Assembly: GCF_002810445.1 (NCBI RefSeq)
Contig: NZ_NEXS01000009.1
Coordinates: 1-64,000 of the forward strand
DNA from: Advenella sp. S44
GTDB lineage: Bacteria > Pseudomonadota > Gammaproteobacteria > Burkholderiales > Burkholderiaceae_B
Reading direction: 5' to 3'
DNA: 64,000 nucleotides
Every line of letters begins with the position of its first letter. Position 1 is the stretch's first letter. A program made the position numbers and the translations under genes. Positions 35,928-43,562 of the stretch are shown piece by piece. A model generated the notes under the pieces. It was given only the letters and a program-made list of their open reading frames with translations. It had not been told where the DNA came from and made no database searches.

Positions 35928-36773
35928 ATGTCCGTCGATCATTATGAGAATTTTCCGGTAGCTTCCATCCTCCTGCCGCGACGCCTGCGCACTGCGGTCA
36001 CGGCTATCTATGCCTTCGCCCGTCAAGCAGACGATATTGCCGACGAAGGCCGGGCCAGCGCCCAGGAACGCCTGGCCCAGCTTGATGCCTTTGACCGGGC
36101 CGTGCTTCATATGCAGCAAAATCAGTTCTCGGCCACGCAATTTGAAAATGTGCCCCAGGCGCTTTTTCTTGCCCTGCAGCGCGAAATGCGCCTGCACGGG
36201 CTGCCGGTCACGCCGCTGCGCGACCTGCTGGTAGCATTCCGGCAGGATGTTATGCATCAGCCCTTCCAGAACGATACGGACCTGATGAACTACTGCCGCT
36301 ACTCTGCCGATCCGGTCGGACGGATACTCCTGCACCTGTATCGCGAGACAGACGAATCCTCGTTGCAACTGTCCGATAAGATCTGCAGCGCGCTGCAACT
36401 GATCAACTTCTGGCAGGATATCGCCATTGATACCCCGCGCCATCGATATTATTTGCCGGCAGACCGGCTGGCCGCCTACGGCATGAGCCATGCCGACCTG
36501 GCCAACCGGCAACTGAATCGCCACTGGCCACAGTTAATGCAGGAAAATACCGCGTTTGCACGTAGAATACTGCTTGCCGGTGCGCCGCTGTGTACACGTC
36601 TGCATGGCCGGCCGGGCCTGGAGCTGCGCATGATCGTCCAGGGTGGCCTGCGCATACTGGAAAAAATAGACGCCGTTGCGGGCGACGTCTTTGACCACCG
36701 ACCAACACTGAATAAAAAAGACTGGGCCCTGATAGCGTGGCGCAGCGTACGAAACAATTATTATGACACCTGA
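35928..36773 (+). CDS. hpnC: Presqualene-pathway protein HpnC
   Basis: A 281-residue squalene/phytoene synthase-fold enzyme. The first aspartate-rich motif DDIAD (Asp35-Asp39) follows IYAFARQA, and the second region reads LINFWQDIAIDTPRHRYYLP. In bacteria with the HpnCDE pathway, HpnD makes presqualene diphosphate, HpnC converts it to hydroxysqualene and HpnE reduces that to squalene. It opens the plus-strand hpnCDE unit; its stop overlaps hpnD. Confidence 0.93.
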   Translation: MSVDHYENFPVASILLPRRLRTAVTAIYAFARQADDIADEGRASAQERLAQLDAFDRAVLHMQQNQFSATQFENVPQALFLALQREMRLHGLPVTPLRDLLVAFRQDVMHQPFQNDTDLMNYCRYSADPVGRILLHLYRETDESSLQLSDKICSALQLINFWQDIAIDTPRHRYYLPADRLAAYGMSHADLANRQLNRHWPQLMQENTAFARRILLAGAPLCTRLHGRPGLELRMIVQGGLRILEKIDAVAGDVFDHRPTLNKKDWALIAWRSVRNNYYDT

Positions 36774-37644
36774 CCAGTATTGCCAAGAGAAAGCGGCGCG
36801 TAGCGGATCGAGCTTTTACTACGCCTTCCTGTTTCTTCCCGTGCAGCAGCGACGCGCCATCACGGCCGTGTATGCGTTTTGCAGGGAAGTGGACGACGTG
36901 GTGGATGAATGCACCGACCCCTCGGTCGCCCGCATCAAGCTGGCCTGGTGGAGCAAGGAAATACACAAGCTGTTCGAGGGGCACGCCGAGCACCCTGTTG
37001 CGCAGGCGCTGCAGCCGCACCTGTGTCCTTTTGGACTGCAGCAAGCGCAATTTCAGGCCATTATCGATGGCATGGAGATGGATCTGGACCAGACGCGCTA
37101 TATGGACTGGCCCGGCCTGCGCAAGTACTGTTGGCACGTGGCGGGCGTGGTAGGCCAGCTGTCGGCGCAAATTTTTACCTACAATAACGAGGACACGCTG
37201 GCCTATGCCGAAAAGCTTGGCCTGGCACTGCAAATGACCAACATCATTCGCGACGTAGGCGACGATGCGCGGCGCGGGCGCATTTATCTGCCCATTGATG
37301 ACCTGCAAAAGCACAACGTCAAGGCAGCCGATATTCTGAACAGCCGGGAAACGGACGACTTTCGCGCCCTGATGGCGTTCCAGACTGTCCGGGCCCGCCA
37401 GCTATACCAGGAAGCGGCACAGCTGCTGCCTGAACAAGACCGGCGTGCACAGCGCCCGGGGCTGATGATGGCGGCCATTTATTACACCCTGCTTTGTGAA
37501 ATCGAAAAAGACGGCTGGCCGGTGCTGACAAGCCGCATCTCCCTGACGCCCTTGCGCAAACTGCTTATCGCCTGGAGGATCTGGGTAGGCGGCGGCAAAG
37601 GTTTTATCCGCAAGATGCGTGGGCTGGATGTCCCTGGCGCCTGA
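36763..37644 (+). CDS. hpnD: Presqualene diphosphate synthase HpnD
   Basis: A 293-residue synthase with both aspartate-rich motifs: DDVVD (Asp44-Asp48) after VYAFCREV and the second in TNIIRDVGDDARRGRIYLP. It joins two farnesyl diphosphates to presqualene diphosphate. It overlaps hpnC by 11 bases at its start and hpnE by about 17-26 bases at its end, so the three proteins are likely made together. Confidence 0.94.
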   Translation: MTPDQYCQEKAARSGSSFYYAFLFLPVQQRRAITAVYAFCREVDDVVDECTDPSVARIKLAWWSKEIHKLFEGHAEHPVAQALQPHLCPFGLQQAQFQAIIDGMEMDLDQTRYMDWPGLRKYCWHVAGVVGQLSAQIFTYNNEDTLAYAEKLGLALQMTNIIRDVGDDARRGRIYLPIDDLQKHNVKAADILNSRETDDFRALMAFQTVRARQLYQEAAQLLPEQDRRAQRPGLMMAAIYYTLLCEIEKDGWPVLTSRISLTPLRKLLIAWRIWVGGGKGFIRKMRGLDVPGA

Positions 37645-39211
37645 TCACGCCGGGCGGCGCGTTGCCGTCGTTGGCGCCGGATGGGCTGGCCTGGCCGCCG
37701 CCTTTACACTCAAACGCGCCGGCTGGCATCCTCAGGTTTTCGAGCAGTCTCCGGTACTGGGGGGCCGCGCCCGCAAGGCGGTAATACCGCGTCGCGGCGT
37801 GACACTGGACAATGGCCAGCACCTGATGCTGGGCGCCTATCGTCATGTCCTTGAGCTGATGCGGGACATCGGTGTCAATAGCGAACATGCCCTGCTGCGA
37901 TTGCCATTACAACTGACAACCCTGGATGGCTCGTTAAGTCTGATGGCCAACATGAAGCATCCGGGGCCGCTCCGGTTGCCACTGGCCTTGCTTAACATGA
38001 AGGGCGTGAGCGCCGGCCACAAATACCGCCTGTTTCGGGCGCTATTGCAACTGCAATGGTCCGCCTGGCGCGTAGCGCCTGGCACGACAGTACTGGCGTG
38101 GCTGCAAGCGCATCGCCAGCCAGCTGCATTAATTCGTCTTTTCTGGGAACCATTGTGCATTGCGACCCTGAACACGCCCATTGCCGATGCCTGCATGCGT
38201 CTGTTTGCCGTCGTGCTCAGGGACAGTCTGGCCAGCGACGCTAAAGCCAGTGATCTGCTTGTTCCTCGGGTCGATCTGAGTGCACTGTGGCCAGAAGTGC
38301 TGGCGCCCGAGCTGTCTATTCATCTCAACACTCCTGTGCGCGGCTTAAGCCTCGCACCTAGTGGCTATCGATTGCACACTGACGGCCAGAATCGAACAAA
38401 TCCGTGCGATACAGGGCAACACGATCCTGACGGGCATCGCGATGCCGGCGATGGACGCCTGGACTTTGATGCCGTCATACTTGCCGCTCCGCCCCCCATT
38501 TGCCGGCGCCTGCTGTCGCAACTAATGCATAGCAATAACGTAAATAAAAGCACCGAGTCTATCGTTCAGGACAATACAGATGAGAACAGGGACGGAACAT
38601 GCCGCGAGCCCGGGCCCACGACGGCGGCAAAATCAGCGCTGCTCGAACAACTGAGTGCCTTTCGGTATCACGCCATTGCCACACTGACAATTTTCCTGGA
38701 AGCGCCTTTTCCACTGCCGGACAGCATGTATATGCTCAAGGAAAATCGAAAGGCGGGATTTGATGGACAATGGCTGTTTAACCGCAGTGCATTCATGCAT
38801 CCGGTCACCGCTGCGCAGACGATCCGCGAAAAAGATACAGACGCAACGACTCAACACAACGGCGCGACACCCCATGCGATTTGCATTGTCATCAGTCATG
38901 CAGATCATCTGATCGGAACAGACCGGAACACGATTGCCGACGCCATTCTGTCCCAGGTACGCAGCCAAATGCCCCAGGGTGTCGCATTGCCGCAAGTATT
39001 GGGCTATGAAATGATCATGGAAAAACGGGCGACCTTTGCCGCCACGCCTGGCCTGGGCCGGCCAGAGAACATCACGCCCTGGACGGGGCTGTTTCTCGCA
39101 GGCGACTGGACCAATACCGGCTATCCCGGCGTGCTGGAGGGTGCCGTCATGAGTGGCCTGGCGGCGGCCAAAGCGGCTCAGACAACTGGCAGCCATCGCC
39201 AACCGGACTAG
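37628..39211 (+). CDS. hpnE: Hydroxysqualene dehydroxylase HpnE
   Basis: FAD-dependent amine-oxidase-fold enzyme that reduces hydroxysqualene to squalene. The Rossmann motif VAVVGAGWAGLAAAFTLKRAGW lies at the N terminus and the C terminus has GLFLAGDWTNTGYPGVLEGAV. The start could be the ATG at 37628 or the GTG at 37619; both overlap hpnD. At about 527 residues it is longer than the usual 410-460. The excess lies in polar, low-complexity inserts (around residues 252-275, 300-340 and 400-420, rich in Asp, Asn, Thr and Gln). They leave the FAD motifs intact. Confidence 0.9.
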   Translation: MSLAPDHAGRRVAVVGAGWAGLAAAFTLKRAGWHPQVFEQSPVLGGRARKAVIPRRGVTLDNGQHLMLGAYRHVLELMRDIGVNSEHALLRLPLQLTTLDGSLSLMANMKHPGPLRLPLALLNMKGVSAGHKYRLFRALLQLQWSAWRVAPGTTVLAWLQAHRQPAALIRLFWEPLCIATLNTPIADACMRLFAVVLRDSLASDAKASDLLVPRVDLSALWPEVLAPELSIHLNTPVRGLSLAPSGYRLHTDGQNRTNPCDTGQHDPDGHRDAGDGRLDFDAVILAAPPPICRRLLSQLMHSNNVNKSTESIVQDNTDENRDGTCREPGPTTAAKSALLEQLSAFRYHAIATLTIFLEAPFPLPDSMYMLKENRKAGFDGQWLFNRSAFMHPVTAAQTIREKDTDATTQHNGATPHAICIVISHADHLIGTDRNTIADAILSQVRSQMPQGVALPQVLGYEMIMEKRATFAATPGLGRPENITPWTGLFLAGDWTNTGYPGVLEGAVMSGLAAAKAAQTTGSHRQPD

Positions 39212-39235
39212 CGGTGATTGCTGATGTCCCGGCAA

Positions 39236-41020
39236 CTATTGCCGGGCAGTACGCCTGCGTTTTGGACCCATTAATGTTGCACGCTCATGCGTTTCGGTGG
39301 CAAGGCGCTGCCGCACCCGCATCAGGTCCTTCCAGCCGATATATCCGATCAACGAACCATCGGTGCGCGAGACAACAGGCAAATGAGCGACATTGGCATG
39401 CACCAGCTTATCGACCAATCCCGCCAGATATTCATCAGGATAGGCAAGCGTGATTCTGGCGCCCTGCAGCAGCTCGCCCAGGCTCTGGTTGCGGTGCCTG
39501 CCGGCTCGCCGCCAGGCCAGGACCGATGGCGGGTCCACAATGCCAAGCACATTGCCTTGCTGGTCTACCACCGGAAAGCTCGGGTGGCGGGTTTGGGGCG
39601 ATGTCAGAAAACGCACCGCGCCGTGCAGCGTCATGGCTGCCGGGACACTAATCACGTCTGAGGTCATGACATCTCTCACATGCGTCAGTTCGAACGGATC
39701 AACCCGATATTCGCGCACAATGTGGTGACCACGTCGAGCAATCTTTTCAGTGAGAATGGAACGCTTCATCAGCAGTACAGTCATTGCATGCGCTGTCACG
39801 CAAGCCACGATCAGGGGCAACAGCGCTTGAACGTTGCCCGTGAGCTCGACGGCAAAAAAAGTGGCTGTGAGCGGCGCACGCATGGTCCCGCCCATCATGG
39901 CCGCCATGGCCAGCAATGCCCAGAAACCAGGACTGGCATCCGGCAGAAATCCGCCCAGTGCCGCTCCCATTGCCCCGCCCATAATCAACAGCGGCGCCAA
40001 CACGCCGCCCGATGTGCCTGAGCCGAGCGCGACCGACCAGATGACGGCCTTGACAACCAGCAGTGTGATCGCTGCCACTCCCAGCATCTGGCCGTCGAGC
40101 ATCGCCGATATGTTTTCGTAGCCAACGCCAAGTGCGCGCGGATCAATTAATCCGCCAATGCCCACGACCAGCCCGCCGATCATGGGCCACCACATCCAGT
40201 GTATGGGCAGTCGCTGAAAGCCATCTTCACAGGCATACACCAATTGCGTAAGCAGGCCCGAAAGCAAACCAGCCGCGATACCGATGGCAATCCAACCTGC
40301 GAAACCGGCCAGAGTGGTCAGCATCGCTCCGTCAAAGGGAAACAGCGGCTCGCCCATTCCAAGCAGGCTGCGTCCCAGTTGAGCAACAGTAGCGGCAACA
40401 ACAACCGGGATAAAACTGCGCGGACTCCATTCGAACAATAACAGTTCGACGGCAAGCATGATTGCTGCAATGGGTGTTCCAAATACAGTTGTCATACCCG
40501 CTGCAGCGCCGGCAACCAATAGCGTTTTGCGCTCGTTATCCGAAACCGGCAGAGCCTGCGCAATCAGTGAACCAATCGCACCCCCTGTCATGATGATCGG
40601 CCCCTCGGCTCCAAAAGGCCCGCCCGTACCAATGGCAATCGCCGACGACAACGGTTTGAGCACCGCCACTTTGGCATCCAGGCGCGAGCGGCCCAGCAAA
40701 ATCGCTTCAATCGCTTCTGGAATACCATGCCCGCGGATTTTTTCGCTGCCGTAACGGGCGATCAGTCCGATCAGCAGCGAGCCGATCACGGGAATACCTA
40801 CCGCCCACAGTCCCAGGGAAGCATCCTCAAGCCGCAGTTCGGCAAACGAAAATTGTCCGAAATAGGCCAGATTGGTGCACAACCGGATCAACTGCAGTAG
40901 CAACAGGCCGGCGCACATCGCCGCGATAGCAACCGGCAAGGCAATGGCAATGACGAAAAGGACTCGCTTATCCGTTGAAAAATCGCTGAGCTGTCGATTA
41001 CGGATGTGTTTGATAGTCAT
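39236..41020 (-). CDS. CLC chloride channel/transporter with C-terminal CBS pair
   Basis: A 594-residue CLC-family membrane protein followed by a CBS-domain pair (about residues 460-580). I take the ATG at 41020 (MTIKHIRNRQLSD); the frame upstream runs through a repeat array. The selectivity motif GPFGAEGP carries the gating glutamate Glu139, and GSGTSGGVLAPLL is the third signature. The region equivalent to the internal proton glutamate of E. coli ClcA reads AVELLLFEW, with Glu192 followed by Leu, so proton coupling is uncertain. The CBS domains probably sense adenine nucleotides. A strong promoter and a palindromic operator lie upstream (41226-41255). Confidence 0.9.
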   Translation of the reverse strand: MTIKHIRNRQLSDFSTDKRVLFVIAIALPVAIAAMCAGLLLLQLIRLCTNLAYFGQFSFAELRLEDASLGLWAVGIPVIGSLLIGLIARYGSEKIRGHGIPEAIEAILLGRSRLDAKVAVLKPLSSAIAIGTGGPFGAEGPIIMTGGAIGSLIAQALPVSDNERKTLLVAGAAAGMTTVFGTPIAAIMLAVELLLFEWSPRSFIPVVVAATVAQLGRSLLGMGEPLFPFDGAMLTTLAGFAGWIAIGIAAGLLSGLLTQLVYACEDGFQRLPIHWMWWPMIGGLVVGIGGLIDPRALGVGYENISAMLDGQMLGVAAITLLVVKAVIWSVALGSGTSGGVLAPLLIMGGAMGAALGGFLPDASPGFWALLAMAAMMGGTMRAPLTATFFAVELTGNVQALLPLIVACVTAHAMTVLLMKRSILTEKIARRGHHIVREYRVDPFELTHVRDVMTSDVISVPAAMTLHGAVRFLTSPQTRHPSFPVVDQQGNVLGIVDPPSVLAWRRAGRHRNQSLGELLQGARITLAYPDEYLAGLVDKLVHANVAHLPVVSRTDGSLIGYIGWKDLMRVRQRLATETHERATLMGPKRRRTARQ

Positions 41021-41058
41021 GAAGTTGAGACAGAGATAAAAGGCAGATCGAGAAAGAA

Positions 41059-41127
41059 AAAAAGAGACGGATATATCAAGGAGCCCGATAAAAAAAGGAA
41101 TTCCGATACAAAAAGGAGCCGGATAAA
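41059..41127. repeat. Degenerate 16-18-bp tandem array, four copies
   Basis: On the plus strand four successive units resemble AAGGAGCCCGATAAAAA. On the minus strand they read as a T5 run, ATC, a G-rich block and then CTCC or TTCC. The array occupies the 5' leader of the CLC gene, 40-110 bases before its ATG. Layout and period match the array after the PhoH gene (50781-50907). Confidence 0.7.
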
Positions 41128-41225
41128 AAATAACGGGCAAGGGCCGTGACACGGATATAGGACATGAGCCGTGCCACTGGATGTGATTCAAGAATCAGAT
41201 TGGCATAAATTTCCAGAAGCGCGTA
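41128..41225. other. CLC gene leader, nothing else recognised
   Basis: The rest of the roughly 200-base untranslated leader between the palindrome and the repeat array. No open frame, hairpin or known riboswitch was recognised. Confidence 0.4.
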
Positions 41226-41255
41226 ATTATATCGTATTACGATATAATAATTCAA
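41226..41255 (-). promoter_or_regulatory. CLC promoter overlaid by a 23-bp perfect palindrome
   Basis: On the minus strand TTGAAT (41255-41250), an 18-base spacer and TATAAT (41231-41226) form a strong sigma-70 promoter for the CLC gene. The spacer and -10 coincide with a perfect inverted repeat, ATTATATCGTA and its complement around a central T (41226-41248). Because of the symmetry a TATAAT also appears on the plus strand (41243-41248), facing marR. The divergent marR gene makes its product the obvious binder; this is inference. Confidence 0.75.
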
Positions 41256-41317
41256 CCTGCATCTGATACACTGCGCAATTGCGTATGTACGCTTCCTGTT
41301 TACATTGGACCCGCAAC

Positions 41318-41381
41318 GTTCCTTGCCTGGATTCCTTGCCTGGGCACCCTGTTGCGTACCCTGCTTGTATTCCTTCACCTC
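41318..41381. repeat. Degenerate 13-bp tandem array, five copies
   Basis: Units start at 41318, 41331, 41344, 41356 and 41369. The two best copies read GTTCCTTGCCTGG and ATTCCTTGCCTGG; the others are diverged (one is 12 bases). The array is in the marR leader and ends about 20 bases before the marR ATG, where it may hide the ribosome-binding region. Confidence 0.7.
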
Positions 41382-41401
41382 AACAGTTACGATCCACTGC
41401 C

Positions 41402-41821
41402 ATGCCTGACGACTCGCTTGACCAATCCGATTACACAGCCCTGGCGGAATTTCGTTATCTGATACGGTGTTTTCTGCAGTTTAGTGAAGAGCGCGCAAAG
41501 TCTGTGGGACTGACGCCAAGACAACACCAGGCGCTGCTGGTCATCAAAGGATACGGAAAGGGAGCACCGGTGACAGTCGGCACTCTGGCCGACCGCTTGC
41601 GGATAAAACACCATAGCGCAGTGGAATTGGCAAGTCGATTGGCTGAAAGCCATCTTATCGAGCGGCTCACAGACCAAGCGGATCAGCGCAAAGTGCTATT
41701 GCAACTGACATCGCGAGCCGAGCAACACTTAGCGGCACTGTCGGCGGCGCACAGAGACGAACTCTCGCGCATCAAGCCCATGCTCAGTCGGGTACTGGAC
41801 ACCGGAAACAGCGAATCATAA
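41402..41821 (+). CDS. MarR family transcriptional regulator
   Basis: A 139-residue winged-helix regulator. I take the ATG at 41402 (MPDDSLDQSDY); the frame extends upstream only through the 13-bp array. The DNA-binding region TVGTLADRLRIKHHSAVELASRLAESHLIERL and the wing DQRKVLLQLTSRAEQHL are typical. It is divergent from the CLC gene with a perfect palindrome between them, so it probably represses the CLC gene and itself. The ligand is unknown. No good ribosome-binding site was seen ahead of the start. Confidence 0.9.
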   Translation: MPDDSLDQSDYTALAEFRYLIRCFLQFSEERAKSVGLTPRQHQALLVIKGYGKGAPVTVGTLADRLRIKHHSAVELASRLAESHLIERLTDQADQRKVLLQLTSRAEQHLAALSAAHRDELSRIKPMLSRVLDTGNSES

Positions 41822-42037
41822 GAATTGCGGCAACCGCCAGCTCCGGCTCTTGCGCATCATAGTCACTCACACAGTGGCGTCGGGGCCGGCCACCTTCCTG
41901 CTACCTTTCGTGCCCGTTCACTGCCATTGCCCGGCCACGTCGAAGTCACTACGGATTCATAGGACGTTGCAGCCGTTGTGATGCCACCGGCAAAGCTTGC
42001 GATGTCTGCATCTGCGACTACACACCACGGAATTACG

Positions 42038-43264
42038 TCATGATTTTTTTTGGTCTGGTCGTATTGCCATAGGCGGCATATTGCCCTGCTGTGGACGGGG
42101 TGACACAAGAAAAGGGACAAAACGGTATAAATACAGGGCGAAGGCGATTATCCAGGCCAGCGCAGCCAAGTGCAACATAGGCATGCTCAGCGCAGGCAGC
42201 ATCAGCGCAGCCAATCGCACCAAGGTGGCGATGAAAATCAGCAGATAACTGCATACCATTAAACGATCCGCCTTCAGTGCACGTCCGGTATGGCCCAGCG
42301 CTGTACGCGTGATCATGCCGATAATCATAATGGAAAAACCGCCCATGGCAATCACGTGCACATATACGGCCTGCCGTGCGAGAAATGTTGGTCGCCAGCC
42401 CAGGAAATAGCAGGCGGCAAGCAGCAAACCGGCACCCATGAAAAACCAGGCGAGGTACAGTACCCACAACAATGGCACACGCACCACACGCAGTGGTTTC
42501 CACTGAACAAGCTGATAAAGCGCCGTGGCGCCGGCTGTTGCTGCACCGGCCGCCAGCAGATAATCGACCTGCACGACAACGCCCAGGATGGCTACGCCAC
42601 AGGCCACCAGTTGCAATAAACCAGAACGTTCATGCGCAGGCATTTCCAGGTCCGCGATCGCGCGGGTGGCAAAGAACGGAATAACCCGGCGTGCGATCAG
42701 CAAAGCAATAAACACCATGCAAAGAATGCCGATTTGCATGAAGCCCGTAAGCAGCACTACCCGGCCCTGGCTTACGGCCAGAAGATATAAAAAATCACTC
42801 AGTCCAAGTGCAAGCATCATCACGGGCAAAATATAGTTTCGTTTATTGCGCGCCTTGAAAATCACCCGCCAGAGCGCCACCGCTGCAGCCAGGTAAAACA
42901 GCGTATCGCAAACCATTGCAACAATGAATGCAGGCTGGCCCGGCACCAGAAATGCCAGCCGCGCCACCAGCCAGCACAGGGTCAGCATGCCCAGCGCGCG
43001 CCCCCTGATCGGATTGATACCGGTCCAGGTGGCGCTGGCCGTTGTCAAAAAACCCACTGCGATTGTGGCAACAAAGCCCCACAGCATTTCATGGGCATGC
43101 CACCATACCCCACCCAGCTGCCCCCTGAGCAAGTGCGGCATAAAAATCCAAATGGCAACAGAAATAAGCGCCCACGCCGCGCCTGCAATATACAAGGGGC
43201 GAAATCCAAGGGATAAAAATGCGGCAGAAGAAAAACGCGGCTGTACAGGAATGGATGCGTGCAT
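42038..43264 (-). CDS. nnrS: NnrS family membrane protein
   Basis: A 408-residue protein with about twelve transmembrane helices. It has the NnrS signatures LSLGFRPLYIAGAAWA at the N terminus and conserved His-rich segments (WHAHEMLWGFV). NnrS is a haem- and copper-containing membrane protein that relieves nitric oxide stress and appears in NO-responsive regulons. An NsrR-like palindrome overlaps a TATAAT element 29-45 bases before the ATG. It is followed by a 216-base gap to marR (convergent) in which nothing was recognised. Confidence 0.92.
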   Translation of the reverse strand: MHASIPVQPRFSSAAFLSLGFRPLYIAGAAWALISVAIWIFMPHLLRGQLGGVWWHAHEMLWGFVATIAVGFLTTASATWTGINPIRGRALGMLTLCWLVARLAFLVPGQPAFIVAMVCDTLFYLAAAVALWRVIFKARNKRNYILPVMMLALGLSDFLYLLAVSQGRVVLLTGFMQIGILCMVFIALLIARRVIPFFATRAIADLEMPAHERSGLLQLVACGVAILGVVVQVDYLLAAGAATAGATALYQLVQWKPLRVVRVPLLWVLYLAWFFMGAGLLLAACYFLGWRPTFLARQAVYVHVIAMGGFSIMIIGMITRTALGHTGRALKADRLMVCSYLLIFIATLVRLAALMLPALSMPMLHLAALAWIIAFALYLYRFVPFLVSPRPQQGNMPPMAIRPDQKKS

Positions 43265-43292
43265 GAGAATCCGCCATGGTCAGGACAATAAT

Positions 43293-43309
43293 ATGTAAAT
43301 TATATACAT
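43293..43309 (-). promoter_or_regulatory. NsrR-like operator over the nnrS -10 element
   Basis: ATGTAAATTATATACAT is a near-perfect palindrome matching the NsrR pattern ATGYATTTNAAATRCAT at about 14 of 17 positions. On the minus strand a TATAAT (43304-43299) lies inside it, about 35 bases before the nnrS ATG. NsrR is an iron-sulfur repressor released by nitric oxide, so this arrangement suits NO induction of nnrS. No nsrR gene is in the window. Confidence 0.6.
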
Positions 43310-43487
43310 GTTTTTAGAAAAACCGGCCTACTCTTGCACTTGGCCTTGTCCAAGGTCAAAAAAAGGGGTTCCAATCGCTGCACGATACGCAGGTACTCGG
43401 ATACTGCGCAACAACAGAAAAAGACCATGACCCCGCCGAATCGCGTTTGCAAACAGGGACTTATCAAGCCGAGCGCATATCTCAATT
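43310..43487. other. Intergenic, nothing recognised
   Basis: Space between the nnrS operator and the thrC terminator. No open frame with protein-like content was seen, apart from short shadows. Confidence 0.4.
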
Positions 43488-43519
43488 AAAAAAGGCCGAT
43501 CCATCGGATCGGCCTTTTT
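43488..43519. terminator. Intrinsic terminator after thrC
   Basis: A perfect 9-bp stem GGCCGATCC (43494-43502) and GGATCGGCC (43506-43514) around loop ATC, with an A run on the left and T5 on the right. On the minus strand it follows thrC by about 45 bases; the flanks allow it to work in both directions. Confidence 0.9.
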
Positions 43520-43562
43520 ACTTGCTAACGCCGGTACGGCGGCAGCTCGCTCATCGCAGCAG

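Noticed and set aside
41021-41191. 57-codon extension of the CLC protein
   Set aside because: It is the repeat array read as protein; the standard CLC N terminus starts at 41020.
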